Assembly: GCF_011038795.1 (NCBI RefSeq)
Contig: NZ_JAAKDU010000009.1
Location: forward strand, 1-64,000
Reading direction: 5' to 3'
From: Streptococcus tangpeifui
GTDB lineage: Bacteria > Bacillota > Bacilli > Lactobacillales > Streptococcaceae
Length of the DNA: 64,000 bases
In this document: positions 53,824-62,685 of the stretch, one piece after another
How the letters are laid out: each line of letters starts with the position of its first letter
Numbering within the stretch: the stretch's first letter is position 1
Translations under genes and position numbers: made by a program
Notes under the pieces: model-generated
Database searches by the model: none
What the model was told of the DNA's origin: nothing
Seen by the model: only the letters and a program-made list of their open reading frames with translations

Positions 53824-55859
53824 TGGTGAAGAATTTATTGATTGAACTGGGTCTGGAAGAACTTCCAGCCTATGTGGTAACCCCAAGTGAAAAACAATTA
53901 GGTGAAAAAATGGCGGCTTTTTTGGCAGAAAATCGTCTGTCATACGACGCTATCCAGACTTTTTCAACCCCTCGTCGTTTGGCTGTGCGTGTCATGGGAC
54001 TAGCTGATGCTCAAACGGATCTTTCAGAAGATTTCAAAGGTCCTGCTAAAAAAATTGCCCTAGACAGTGATGGTAACTTTACCAAGGCGGCTCAGGGATT
54101 TGTGCGTGGTAAAGGTTTGACCACTGATGATATCCGCTTTGAGGAAGTCAAAGGTGTTGAGTATGTTTATGTGACCAAAAATGAAGCTGGCAAACCTGCT
54201 GAAGACGTTTTGGCAGGCATCCCTGAGGTGCTTAACAGTCTTACCTTCCCAGTCAGTATGCACTGGGCTAAGAATACCTTTGAGTACATTCGTCCTGTTC
54301 ACACCTTGACCGTACTTTTAGATGACAAGGCTCTTGATATGAATTTCCTCGATATCACCTCAGGTCGTATCAGCCGTGGTCATCGTTTCTTGGGTCAAGG
54401 AACTGAAATTGCTTCTGCAGATTCTTATGAAGATGACCTTCGTAAAGAATTTGTGATTGCAGATAGCCTTGAGCGTGAGCGCATGATTGTGGAACAGATT
54501 AAGGCTATTGAAGCTAAGGAAAATGTCCAAGTTGATATCGAGCCAGACCTTCTCAATGAAGTCCTTAACTTGGTTGAATATCCGACTGCCTTCATGGGAA
54601 GTTTTGATGAAAAATATTTGGAGATTCCAGAAGAAGTCCTTGTAACTTCCATGAAGAGTCATCAACGCTACTTCGTTGTCCGTGATCAGGAAGGCAAGCT
54701 CAGACCTAACTTTATCTCGGTGCGTAATGGTAATGATGTCGCACTAGAAAACGTCATCAAAGGGAATGAAAAAGTGTTGGTGGCCCGCCTTGAAGATGGG
54801 GAATTCTTCTGGCATGAGGATCAAAAACTTCGGATTGAAGATCTTGTGGCTAAGCTGTCTCAGGTGACCTTCCACGAAAAGATCGGTTCTTTGGCTGAAC
54901 ACATGGCCCGTGCAGGTGTTATTGCGGACTATCTCAGCGTGATGGCAGGTTTATCCTCCGATGAGGCGGCAGCTGTTGCGCGTGCAGCTACAATCTATAA
55001 GTTTGATCTTTTGACTGGTATGGTCGGTGAGTTCGATGAGCTGCAAGGCATTATGGGTGAGAAGTACGCTCTTCTTGCAGGCGAAGAAGCGGCTGTTGCG
55101 ACAGCTATCCGTGAGCATTATCTGCCTGATTCGGCTGATGGTGAGCTTCCAGAAACCAAGGTCGGTGCTGTTTTGGCTCTGGCTGATAAATTGGATACCC
55201 TGTTTAGCTTCTTCTCGGTCGGCCTTATCCCAAGCGGTTCTAATGACCCTTACGCTCTTCGCCGTGCGACACAAGGGATTGTCCGCATATTGGATACCTT
55301 CGGCTGGACCATTGCGATGGATGAGTTGGTGGACGACCTCTATGGTCTTACTTTTGACAGCTTGACTTACGATAATAAGGCTGAGGTCCTTGATTTTATC
55401 CGTGCCCGTGTAGATAAGATGATGGGCAAGACACCAAAAGATATCAAGGAAGCAGTTCTCGCTGGCTCTACTTTTGTTGTATCAGACATGTTAGCTGCAG
55501 CAGATGCCCTTGTAGAAGCATCACAAAAAGACAGCTACAAACCAGCGGTTGAAAGCTTGTCTCGTGTCTTTAATTTGGCTGAAAAAGCTGATAAGAGTGT
55601 TGCTATAGATGCTAAGCTCTTTGAAAATGACCAAGAAAAAGCTCTGGCTCAAGCTGTCGCTGAGCTTGAGTTGGGTAAGGATGCAAGTGCAAATATTGAG
55701 CAACTCTTTGCCCTCAGTCCAGTTATTGATGCCTTTTTTGACAATACCATGGTTATGGCAGACGACCAAGCGGTGAAAAATAATCGTTTGGCTATCCTCT
55801 CAGACTTGGCTGATAAAGCTAGTCAAGTTGCAGCTTTTAACCAGTTGAATACCAAGTAA
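53823..55859 (+). CDS. glyS: Glycyl-tRNA synthetase, beta subunit
   Basis: 678 residues, standard length. [25 protein letters not shown] (1-25) is the family N-terminus; [11 protein letters not shown] (about 180-190) and the HD-like region with [30 protein letters not shown] (about 447-476) are conserved; an anticodon-binding domain follows. It shares one base with the glyQ stop codon. Codon use is like that of other highly expressed genes here. Confidence 0.97.
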   Translation: MVKNLLIELGLEELPAYVVTPSEKQLGEKMAAFLAENRLSYDAIQTFSTPRRLAVRVMGLADAQTDLSEDFKGPAKKIALDSDGNFTKAAQGFVRGKGLTTDDIRFEEVKGVEYVYVTKNEAGKPAEDVLAGIPEVLNSLTFPVSMHWAKNTFEYIRPVHTLTVLLDDKALDMNFLDITSGRISRGHRFLGQGTEIASADSYEDDLRKEFVIADSLERERMIVEQIKAIEAKENVQVDIEPDLLNEVLNLVEYPTAFMGSFDEKYLEIPEEVLVTSMKSHQRYFVVRDQEGKLRPNFISVRNGNDVALENVIKGNEKVLVARLEDGEFFWHEDQKLRIEDLVAKLSQVTFHEKIGSLAEHMARAGVIADYLSVMAGLSSDEAAAVARAATIYKFDLLTGMVGEFDELQGIMGEKYALLAGEEAAVATAIREHYLPDSADGELPETKVGAVLALADKLDTLFSFFSVGLIPSGSNDPYALRRATQGIVRILDTFGWTIAMDELVDDLYGLTFDSLTYDNKAEVLDFIRARVDKMMGKTPKDIKEAVLAGSTFVVSDMLAAADALVEASQKDSYKPAVESLSRVFNLAEKADKSVAIDAKLFENDQEKALAQAVAELELGKDASANIEQLFALSPVIDAFFDNTMVMADDQAVKNNRLAILSDLADKASQVAAFNQLNTK

Positions 55860-55901
55860 ATGCTGGCGCAAGTGCTCTCGCAAAAATAATATAAGAAGGT
55901 G

Positions 55902-56165
55902 ATGACAATAGATCCTAAAAAGATTGCTCGCATTAACGAGCTTGCTAAAAAGAAAAAAACGGTTGGGTTGACTGGTGAGGAAAAGGTTGAGCAGGCTAAG
56001 CTTCGTCAGGAGTATATCGAAGGCTATCGTCGCAATCTGCGTCACCACATTGAAGGAATCAAGGTGGTTGATGAAAAAGGCAATGACGTGACCCCAGAAA
56101 AACTCCGTCAAATTCAACGTCAAAAAGGCCTGCATGGCCGCAGCCTAGACGACCCGAATAGTTGA
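55902..56165 (+). CDS. DUF896 family protein
   Basis: 87 residues from ATG 55902 (GTG 55899 adjacent). [65 protein letters not shown] is the full DUF896 (YnzC/YmcE-like) helical domain. A small, basic cytosolic protein; a B. subtilis homologue is linked to the SOS regulon, and function is unknown. AAGAAGG precedes the start. It lies 42 bases after glyS and likely shares its transcript. Confidence 0.88.
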   Translation: MTIDPKKIARINELAKKKKTVGLTGEEKVEQAKLRQEYIEGYRRNLRHHIEGIKVVDEKGNDVTPEKLRQIQRQKGLHGRSLDDPNS

Positions 56166-56175
56166 TGAGATAAGC

Positions 56176-56204
56176 AAAGGTTAGCGGTTTTCGCTGACCT
56201 TTTT
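56176..56204 (+). terminator. Terminator of the glyQS-DUF896 transcript
   Basis: AAAGGTTAGCG and CGCTGACCTTT pair (one G-U) around GTTTT, followed by TTT. Confidence 0.85.
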
Positions 56205-56282
56205 GTATGTCCAAATGTAAGAGGGTTGTTGAGATTTTAAAACGCTTTTGTAAGAATGGGTATTTAAAGTGAGGATAAGAAA

Positions 56283-56312
56283 AAAATGACCGTTGCAATG
56301 GCCATTTTTTAA
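56283..56312. terminator. Additional hairpin before the PTS regulator
   Basis: AAAATGACC and GGCCATTTT flank GTTGCAAT with one mismatch, then T. May act on either strand. Confidence 0.5.
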
Positions 56313-56365
56313 TAAGCGGACTTCTTTAAGAGCTATAGAATAAAGGTATAAGTGGGGAAAGAATT

Positions 56366-57841
56366 ATGGTTGAAAGTCGGAAAAAAATTGATGAGCTTTT
56401 GTTCTTTTTGAGCCAGCAATCAGATTATATGACGGCTAGTCAATTAGCCCAGGCTCTGGGAAAATCAGAAAAGACCATTTATCGAATGATTAAGTCTCTC
56501 AATCAAGAGCATAGCGGTCAGTTGATTGTCTCTCGAAAGGGCAGGGGCTACTGGCTGAATCAAGAAAAATACCTGACCTTTACTCAACACTCCTGTCCCC
56601 TCCATGATGACTTAACGGTTGAGAATAGACAGGAACTGATCTTGGAGCGCCTTTTGCTTAGAGCCCCCAAAGGGTTGGCACTTTACGACTTGTGTCAAGA
56701 TTATTTTGTCAGCGAATCTGTCATTCAAAAGGATAAGTTGGAATTACAAAAGCTGTTGAATGATTACCAATTACGTTTGCTTAGCCGAAGACGCATTCTT
56801 TCCATTCATGGAGAAGAACAGAATATTCGCCGGGCTATTGCGGATTTGGTTCCAACGTTTAGAACAATTGATTTGGAGCAATTATCCCTTGAAAAGGATC
56901 AAACGATTGATAGGGAGGTAGCCGGCTTTATTCAGGCTGAGCTTCATTCTATTGAACAACATCTGCAAGCAGTTCTTCCCTACCCTTATGATGTTAATGT
57001 TTTTTCCCACTTATATATCATGATTATGCGTTCTAAGAATGGGAAGGTCTTCCTAGGTACACATCAGTCTCTTCAGAATTTTGAGGAAATGAACTTCTTG
57101 ATGAAAGAGAGCTGGCGGGTGATTCAGGATGTTAGAGAAAAATTAGGGATTAGTGTTGATGATAGTGAAGTCTATCATCTCTATCAATATTTGATGGCTT
57201 CCCACTTTCAGGATATTCATGACTCCGCTCCGATTTATTTTTCTCAGCGAACGTTGGCCATCACTCATTTCTATTTTGAGCAGATGTTTCCTGATAGAGG
57301 ACAGGCTATTATGGAGGATTCTCCTATCTTTGTCGACTTGGCCAATCATATTAGTCCCATGCTCAGGCGCTTGGATCACAAGATTCGAATAAAAAATGCC
57401 ATGCTGTCGGATATACGATTGACCTATCCTAAAATTTTTAATCAGGTTCGCCGTGTTTCAGAAGTAGTCAGTCAACGGTATGGTTTTCCAACTATTAATC
57501 TGGATGAAGTTGGTTTTATTACCCTCTACTTTGCTCGCTATCAAGAGACTCAGTCACCGCCGATTCCTACTTTAATTATGTGTACTTCTGGCATTGGAAC
57601 CTCAGAGTTGCTTCGCTCCAAGATTGAACAGCAATTTGGCGATTTAGCTATTTTATCGGTTCTGCCCTATCGAGATTTGGCCGATGTCAGTCGGCAATAT
57701 CCAGAGGCCCAGCTGTTAATTACAACCGTTAATGTAGCGATACCAGAGAATATGACCAAAATCCTAGTCAGTGCCTTGATGACGGAGGATGATCAGAGGC
57801 GTATTCGACGAAAGATTGAGGAGATTCGCTATGGCCACTAA
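56366..57841 (+). CDS. PRD-containing PTS transcriptional regulator (BglG/MtlR/LicR type)
   Basis: 491 residues. N-terminal helix-turn-helix: YMTASQLAQALGKSEKTIYRMIKSLNQEH (about 19-47) and a second winged region (about 88-155). Two PRD modules follow (about 165-275 and 280-385; conserved His in NVFSHLYIMIMR and VDLANHISPML). The C-terminal part has an EIIB-like fold with TLIMCTSGIGTSELLRSKIEQQF (Cys about 412). No EIIA domain is fused; one is encoded separately by the next, overlapping gene. It should sense phosphorylation by HPr/EII and activate the PTS operon downstream. Confidence 0.9.
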   Translation: MVESRKKIDELLFFLSQQSDYMTASQLAQALGKSEKTIYRMIKSLNQEHSGQLIVSRKGRGYWLNQEKYLTFTQHSCPLHDDLTVENRQELILERLLLRAPKGLALYDLCQDYFVSESVIQKDKLELQKLLNDYQLRLLSRRRILSIHGEEQNIRRAIADLVPTFRTIDLEQLSLEKDQTIDREVAGFIQAELHSIEQHLQAVLPYPYDVNVFSHLYIMIMRSKNGKVFLGTHQSLQNFEEMNFLMKESWRVIQDVREKLGISVDDSEVYHLYQYLMASHFQDIHDSAPIYFSQRTLAITHFYFEQMFPDRGQAIMEDSPIFVDLANHISPMLRRLDHKIRIKNAMLSDIRLTYPKIFNQVRRVSEVVSQRYGFPTINLDEVGFITLYFARYQETQSPPIPTLIMCTSGIGTSELLRSKIEQQFGDLAILSVLPYRDLADVSRQYPEAQLLITTVNVAIPENMTKILVSALMTEDDQRRIRRKIEEIRYGH

Positions 57842-58256
57842 TCTTTATGACATCCACTTAGATTTAGCTCTGGCTGGTCGGAAAGAGATCTATCAGTATT
57901 TAGCAACGGAGCTTGCAAAAGATTCACCCATTGATCAGTCAGCTATTTTGGAGGCTTTGGTCTGGCGGGAAAAATTGGGTAGTATTGAGATTGCACCGGG
58001 AGTAGTCTTGCCCCATGTCGAACTTCCAGGTCTAGCCAACCGCATCATTATTAGCAGACTGGCATCAGCAATCAACTGGTCTGAGACTGTTAATCGCGTC
58101 CAGCTGGTGCTTACAATTGCCTTGGACAGTCAGGCTCGGGCAACGGAGCAATTCGCTATTAAGGCCTTTGTGAGAAAGTTAGCCGATGAGCACTTTGTTC
58201 ATCAATTGAGAAAGGTAGATTTAAAACAGTTGGAAATCATGTTAGAAAATTTATGA
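57831..58256 (+). CDS. PTS EIIA-like protein (fructose/mannitol type), regulator partner
   Basis: 141 residues from ATG 57831, overlapping the regulator end by 11 bases; GAGGAG is the site. EIIA_2-like fold with the presumed phosphorylated His in GVVLPHVELPGLANRI (about 61-76). In MtlR/LicR proteins this domain is normally fused to the C-terminus of the regulator, so this is a split version. It ends next to the EIIA gene (stop 58254-58256), whose own start is at 58316. Confidence 0.78.
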   Translation: MATNLYDIHLDLALAGRKEIYQYLATELAKDSPIDQSAILEALVWREKLGSIEIAPGVVLPHVELPGLANRIIISRLASAINWSETVNRVQLVLTIALDSQARATEQFAIKAFVRKLADEHFVHQLRKVDLKQLEIMLENL

Positions 58257-58315
58257 AGCTGGTTAATAGACTGTGTCTGGTCTTTTCCCAGAAGCCCTAT
58301 CAAAAGGAGACATTT

Positions 58316-58765
58316 ATGGAAGTAACAGATGTGATTGATAAAAACTTGGTATTGACAGATCTCACTGCTAGAAGCAAGGATGAGATATTGCGGAAGCTCT
58401 GCCAGCTGCTGGAAGAGCAGGCCTATCTGGAGGATGCCGATAGTTTTTTAGAGGATGTTTATTTGCGTGAAAAAGAAGGGCAGACAGGCATCGGTAATTT
58501 TGTGGCGATTCCCCATGGTAAGAGCGAAGCGGTTAATAAAATTGGTGTGGCCATTGCCATTAACAAGTATGAAATCCCTTGGGAAAGCTTAGATGGTAAG
58601 GGGGTCAAAGTAGTGATTCTCTTTGCCGTTGGCAATGACACCGACAATGCTCAGGAACACTTAAAGCTCCTAGCACTCTTTGCTAAGAAATTGGGCAAGG
58701 ATAGAGTGGTTGAAAATCTTTTAGCGGCCCAGTCCGTTGAAGATGTTGTTGCAGCTTTTGCCTAA
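58316..58765 (+). CDS. PTS fructose-family EIIA component
   Basis: 149 residues from ATG 58316, seven bases after AAAAGGAG; the longer in-frame reading from 58253 is unlikely. EIIA_2 (fructose) domain: phosphorylated His in IGNFVAIPHGKSEAVNKIGVA (about 58-78). It accepts phosphate from HPr and passes it to the EIIB encoded next. An intergenic repeat (58832-58990) separates it from EIIB within the operon. Confidence 0.9.
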   Translation: MEVTDVIDKNLVLTDLTARSKDEILRKLCQLLEEQAYLEDADSFLEDVYLREKEGQTGIGNFVAIPHGKSEAVNKIGVAIAINKYEIPWESLDGKGVKVVILFAVGNDTDNAQEHLKLLALFAKKLGKDRVVENLLAAQSVEDVVAAFA

Positions 58766-58831
58766 AAGGAAATAATTGGAGTTGCTTGAGGTTCTTGATT
58801 GAGGCAAGCAAAATTTAGACCAGAACTGAAC

Positions 58832-58990
58832 TCGCCTACGACATTGTGCCAAAAGATATGCAACGGTTTCAGCCTTAGCTGATTACAGGTGCAGAGACCT
58901 TTAAGTATATAGACTTCCTAGATGCCGAGCCTCTGCGTCTGCTTTCCTATTTTGCTGTGTGTCGCTTAACACTTTTGTATTTTAAAGAAA
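58832..58990 (+). repeat. Family-2 repeat inside the PTS operon
   Basis: Left end GAACTCGCCTACGACA, right end TGTCGCTTAACACTTTTGTATTTTA. ACGACA pairs with TGTCG(C)T, a third arm variant. Inside, GCAGAGACC...GCCTCTGC-like stems are present. It fills the EIIA-EIIB gap but leaves the EIIB ribosome site (AAAGGAGAT) intact. Confidence 0.65.
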
Positions 58991-59001
58991 GGAGATCATT
59001 T

Positions 59002-59313
59002 ATGAAAATTGTTGGAGTTGCTGCTTGTACGGTTGGGATCGCCCACACCTACATTGCTCAGGAAAAACTTGAAAATGCTGCTAAAAATGCCGGTTACGAT
59101 ATCCATATTGAAACTCAAGGAACCATTGGAGTAGAAAATGCATTAACAGAGCAGCAAATTCAAGAAGCGGATATCGTTATTTTGGCTATTGATGTCAAAA
59201 TTTCGGGGATGGAACGATTTGAAGGGAAAAAGGTCATCAAGGTTCCAACCGAAATCGCCATCAAATCTCCCAATAAACTCTTGCAAAAGGCTGCAGAAGT
59301 AGCTCAGGGATAG
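59002..59313 (+). CDS. PTS fructose-family EIIB component
   Basis: 103 residues from ATG 59002 (MKIVGVAACTVGIAHTYIAQ), seven bases after AAAGGAG. The usual active-site loop CPTGIAHT is here CTVGIAHT, so the phosphorylated Cys (residue 9) is kept but Pro-Thr is replaced by Thr-Val. The rest of the small alpha/beta domain is normal. It phosphorylates the incoming ketose at the EIIC. Confidence 0.92.
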   Translation: MKIVGVAACTVGIAHTYIAQEKLENAAKNAGYDIHIETQGTIGVENALTEQQIQEADIVILAIDVKISGMERFEGKKVIKVPTEIAIKSPNKLLQKAAEVAQG

Positions 59314-59331
59314 AGAAGTGAGGTAAACTAG

Positions 59332-60435
59332 ATGAAAGATACATGGAAAAAATTAAACCTTAAGGGGCATCTTCTGACCGCCATTTCCTATTTAGTTCCC
59401 ATTGTATGCGGAGCTGGTTTCCTTGTCGCCATTGGCATGGCCCTTGGCGGTACCGCTCAAGATGCCTTGGTTCAGGGGAAATTCACCTTTTGGGATGCCT
59501 TGGCCACAATGGGCGGTAAGGCTTTAGGGCTGTTACCTGTTATTATTGCAACGGGGATTGCTTATTCTATCGCGGGTAAACCAGGGATTGCTCCCGGATT
59601 CGTTGTAGGCTTATCAGCTAATGCGATCAGTGCTGGCTTTCTGGGTGGTATCCTAGGCGGCTACTTTGCCGGATTTTTGGCCTTGGGGATTCTAAAAACT
59701 TTCAAAGTTCCCGAATGGGCCAAAGGGCTGATGCCAACGGTCATTGTTCCTTTATTATCCTCTCTAATTTCTGGTTTGCTGATGATTTATATTGTTGGTA
59801 TTCCGATTGCGGCTTTTACTAACTGGTTGACGACGGTTTTGCAAGGGCTAAGTTCTTCTTCCATGTTAGTATTTGGTCTTGTTGTAGGATTTTTGAGTAT
59901 TGTTGATTTCGGTGGGCCAATCAATAAAACAGTTTATGCCTTTACCTTAACCCTGCTAGCGTCAGGAGTAAAAGAACCGGTTACGGCCCTGCAATTAGTT
60001 AATACTTCAACGCCTATTGGCTTTGGTTTTGCCTATTTTATAGCTAAGTTACTCCGTAAGAATATTTATGGCAGAGAACAGATTGAAACCTTGAAATCCG
60101 CAGTACCCATGGGGGTTCTGAACATTGTTGAAGGAGTTATTCCTATTGTTATGAATGATATTGCACGTGCTATTACAGCAGCGGCGATTGGTGGTGCTGC
60201 TGGTGGTGCGGTTTCCATGGCTATGGGAGCAGATTCGACGGTTCCGTTTGGAGGTTTTCTGATGATTCCGACGATGTCACATCCCTTAGCTGGTGTTCTT
60301 GCTATTGTTGTTAATGTATTAGTGACGGGTCTTGTCTATGCTTTTATTGCCAAAAATAAAACAGCCGAGGAATTAGCGACAGTCTCAGAGGTAGAAGAAG
60401 AAGATATTAGTCTAGATGATATTGAAATTTTATAA
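59332..60435 (+). CDS. PTS fructose-family EIIC permease
   Basis: 367 residues with about nine to ten membrane segments. LKGHLLTAISYLVPIVCGAGFLVAIGMALGG (about 9-39), IAPGFVVGLSANAISAGFLGGILGGYFAGF (about 86-115) and VPFGGFLMIP (about 303-312) are typical of fructose-class EIIC. It forms the sugar channel, partner of the separate EIIB and EIIA. An acidic cytosolic tail ends the protein. The epimerase next door suggests a ketohexose such as allulose rather than plain fructose. Confidence 0.93.
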   Translation: MKDTWKKLNLKGHLLTAISYLVPIVCGAGFLVAIGMALGGTAQDALVQGKFTFWDALATMGGKALGLLPVIIATGIAYSIAGKPGIAPGFVVGLSANAISAGFLGGILGGYFAGFLALGILKTFKVPEWAKGLMPTVIVPLLSSLISGLLMIYIVGIPIAAFTNWLTTVLQGLSSSSMLVFGLVVGFLSIVDFGGPINKTVYAFTLTLLASGVKEPVTALQLVNTSTPIGFGFAYFIAKLLRKNIYGREQIETLKSAVPMGVLNIVEGVIPIVMNDIARAITAAAIGGAAGGAVSMAMGADSTVPFGGFLMIPTMSHPLAGVLAIVVNVLVTGLVYAFIAKNKTAEELATVSEVEEEDISLDDIEIL

Positions 60436-60455
60436 ATGAAAGGAAGGAACCCTAT

Positions 60456-61145
60456 ATGGCACATGTTCATTTTTCGCCGTCACTAATGTGTATGAACTTG
60501 GATAAATTTACCCAAGAAATCACCTTTTTGAATGATCATGCTCAGTCTTATCATATTGATATCATGGATGGTCATTTTGTTCCGAATATTACACTTTCGC
60601 CTTGGTTTATTGAGGAAGTAAGAAAGCTCAGTGATGTACCAATGTCAGCTCACCTGATGGTGACTGACCCTACTTTTTGGGTAGAACGGCTGATTAGTAT
60701 TAGGTGTGAGTATATCTGTATGCATGCAGAAGTTATTAACGGTCTCGCTTTTCGACTAATCGACCGTATTCATGATGCGGGACTAAAAGCTGGTGTTGTC
60801 CTGAATCCAGAGACACCGGTCAGCGCTATCTTGCCTTATATTGACTTGCTGGATAAGGTGACGATTATGACAGTCGATCCTGGTTTTGCAGGCCAACGTT
60901 TTTTGGAAAGCACACTTGATAAAATTGTCCAATTGCGTAACTTACGGAAAGAGCATAACTATCCTTATTTAATTGAAATGGATGGTTCGTCCAGTCGTAA
61001 GACTTTCAAGAGGATTGATCAGGCTGCCCCCGATATTTATGTTATCGGCCGCAGCGGTCTCTTTGCAGTTGCGGATACAATTGAAGAGTCTTGGGCAAAG
61101 ATGTGTCAGGATTATTTGGAGATGACAGGAAAGACTGTTGAATAA
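60456..61145 (+). CDS. alsE: D-allulose-6-phosphate 3-epimerase-like protein (ribulose-phosphate epimerase family)
   Basis: 229 residues, TIM barrel. FSPSLMCMNLDKFTQEITFL (about 6-25), HIDIMDGHFVPNITLSPWFIEEV (about 33-55), AHLMVTDP, MTVDPGFAGQRF (about 144-155) and VIGRSGLF are as in E. coli AlsE, whose SPSLMCM and TLSP replace the Rpe forms. It should interconvert allulose-6-P and fructose-6-P. Site AAAGGAAGG precedes ATG. Co-located with a fructose-type PTS, it suggests uptake and use of D-allulose or a related ketose. Confidence 0.88.
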   Translation: MAHVHFSPSLMCMNLDKFTQEITFLNDHAQSYHIDIMDGHFVPNITLSPWFIEEVRKLSDVPMSAHLMVTDPTFWVERLISIRCEYICMHAEVINGLAFRLIDRIHDAGLKAGVVLNPETPVSAILPYIDLLDKVTIMTVDPGFAGQRFLESTLDKIVQLRNLRKEHNYPYLIEMDGSSSRKTFKRIDQAAPDIYVIGRSGLFAVADTIEESWAKMCQDYLEMTGKTVE

Positions 61146-61283
61146 CGGAGCCCGAAATAAAAAGATACTAAGGACTTGTATTCACATTTTTTTGACAGTT
61201 AGTCTGATGTGGCAGGGACGCAAGCGACCTCCTAACGGAGTTCCATTGCTCATTTTCAAGCCTAGGGTCTTGAAAATCCCCTC

Positions 61284-61317
61284 GACGATTGACTTAAATA
61301 GGGTCAATCGTCTTTTT
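61284..61317 (+). terminator. Terminator of the PTS-epimerase operon
   Basis: GACGATTGAC and GTCAATCGTC pair perfectly around an eight-base loop, followed by TTTTT. Confidence 0.9.
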
Positions 61318-61338
61318 CCCACGGCGGCAACTGTCTGT

Positions 61339-61622
61339 TTTGAGAGTGGGACAGAAGTCGATTTTTTATATAAATTGACTTCGTTGTCCCACCTCCGCAC
61401 AGTTGATTAGGATGGCCGCTAACACTTGCGGAGTCGTTAAACAGTCCAGTGGACCATTTAAGGGGGGTGCCTGAAAATAGGAGTGCACCCCAAGATAAGG
61501 ACCTCCAATCAGCAGTGGTTCGTTGGTGCTAAAGCACCTAATGAACTGTGCAGGGGAAAGACTAAGTCGGCAGAGCCAACAAGTCTTTCTCCCAACCACT
61601 GCCCACTGCGTCAAACTGTTAT
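61339..61622. repeat. Mosaic intergenic repeat, family 1, copy 4
   Basis: Opens with GTGGGACAGAAGTC folding on GACTTCGTTGTCCCAC (61343-61392), then CACCTCCGCACAGTTGATTA shared with 49.41 kb, a GGTGCC.../GCACCCC stem, and from 61500 a core homologous to 13.97-14.11 and 50.98-51.10 kb with GGTGCTAAAGCACC and AAAGACT...AGTCTTT stems. Ends CACTGCGTCAA as at 49.48 kb. Confidence 0.78.
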
Positions 61623-61755
61623 TACTGCAAAAATAGAAGGCTGAATACTTTTTTCCCCAGGCTTTTTCCAGCTGACGCTAAGAATTTAAACTTGTGAATA
61701 CAGTTTCTAAGGTAAAGATTCTGTAAGAATTTATTCTTATGAAGCACTAATATTA

Positions 61756-61813
61756 AAAACGGATGAATAGCACATTCTCACGATTTTGAAGTGGCTATTC
61801 ATCCGTTTTTTTG
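61756..61813 (+). terminator. Strong terminator-like hairpin
   Basis: AAAACGGATGAATAGC and GGCTATTCATCCGTTTT pair over 15 bases with a loop of about 22, followed by TTT. No gene lies directly before it; it may stop read-through from the PTS operon. Confidence 0.8.
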
Positions 61814-62059
61814 ATATCCAAGTGTCAACTTGTCAACTGTCTAAGATTTTTTGTTAAGTCAAGCTTCTTATTTTTGGATTAAGGGTAAAATAAGTCAAAC
61901 GGGAGTGCAAGCCCACAGCTAATATTCTTAGTTGAAAAACCAAACTTGATTTCGTGGGTATAAAAATCAGATGTCGGTAGCAGATCTTTATTTGTGGTAT
62001 AAGGAAATTACTCTACATATATGGTTTCAGATTTCTTTCCACTTGGCAAAGAAGAAATC

Positions 62060-62068
62060 TGCTATAAT
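62060..62068 (+). promoter_or_regulatory. Extended -10 box, possible uvrA promoter
   Basis: TGCTATAAT with TTGGCA 14 bases before it. It is 618 bases upstream of uvrA, with only repeat units between, so uvrA may have a long repeat-bearing 5' leader. Confidence 0.4.
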
Positions 62069-62139
62069 AACAGGTTAGAGAGTGAATTTTAAAGTAATGT
62101 TATTCGTTGAAAGTATAGCGTCTTTTAGCAAAGAAATGA

Positions 62140-62350
62140 ACCCGCCTACACTCCTGTGAAAAAAGACTCACCTTCCTAGAATTCAAGTGATTCTTCGTCC
62201 TTTTTACAGTAATTGATTGGTAACTCTTGTTGTATGCACGACAGCGACTTGACTAATCAACCTTGTGGCGGTGCTATGACGCTACCACAGATAGCTGTAG
62301 CACTCGCTATTTTCTTTGGAGTGCTAACGGCTTGGCGACACGAAAAAACT
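62140..62350 (+). repeat. Family-2 repeat with nested module, copy before uvrA (1)
   Basis: Left end CCCGCCTACACTCCTGTG, inner GAAAAAAGACTCACCTTCCT as at 16.5 and 49.7 kb, right end CTTTGGAGTGCTAACGGCTTGG. A module bounded by ATTGATTGG and CTAATCAAC plus TTGTGGCGGTGCTA (62208-62320) sits inside and is also found in the next unit. Confidence 0.75.
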
Positions 62351-62416
62351 TCGGTCGATATTAACGAAGTTTTGAAGTTAGTAAGGGGCACAGGAAACTA
62401 CTATAGGAGTTCCCGT

Positions 62417-62453
62417 AGTAAAGCAAATGCTTTTGCATTTAGTTTTACTTTGC
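62417..62453. terminator. Hairpin between the two repeat units
   Basis: AGTAAA-GCAAATGC and GCATTT-GTTTTACT flank TTTT. A stem-loop with T-rich right arm; role unclear. Confidence 0.4.
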
Positions 62454-62473
62454 CCGTTATATCTTAGAAAGGA

Positions 62474-62683
62474 AATGACCCCGCCTACGACTCTGTGGAA
62501 TTAGATAAAATCTCCTAGGTGTCTTTTCACCTGAGTTTCTATCACAGTAGTTGATTGGTAACTCTTGTCGCAATAGCGACAGCGACCCACCTAATCAACC
62601 TTGTGGCGGTGCTACGACGCTATCATAGATAGCTGTAGCACTCGCTAAATTCCTTTGAGTCGTTTAACGGCTTGGTATCTTAG
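62474..62683 (+). repeat. Family-2 repeat with nested module, copy before uvrA (2)
   Basis: Left end CCCGCCTACGACTCTGTG, nested module GTTGATTGGTAACTCTTGTC to CTAATCAACCTTGTGGCGG (62541-62600), right end GAGTCGTTTAACGGCTTGG then TATCTTA (62677-62683). The arm ACGACTC pairs perfectly with GAGTCGT. The unit ends two bases before the uvrA ATG. Confidence 0.78.
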
Positions 62684-62685
62684 TT

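Noticed and set aside
61182-61614. Minus-strand frames of 72 and 82 residues
   Set aside because: They read through a terminator and a family-1 repeat and have no coding character.
62213-62467. 84-residue plus-strand frame upstream of uvrA
   Set aside because: Runs through repeat modules and a hairpin; no ribosome site or domain.
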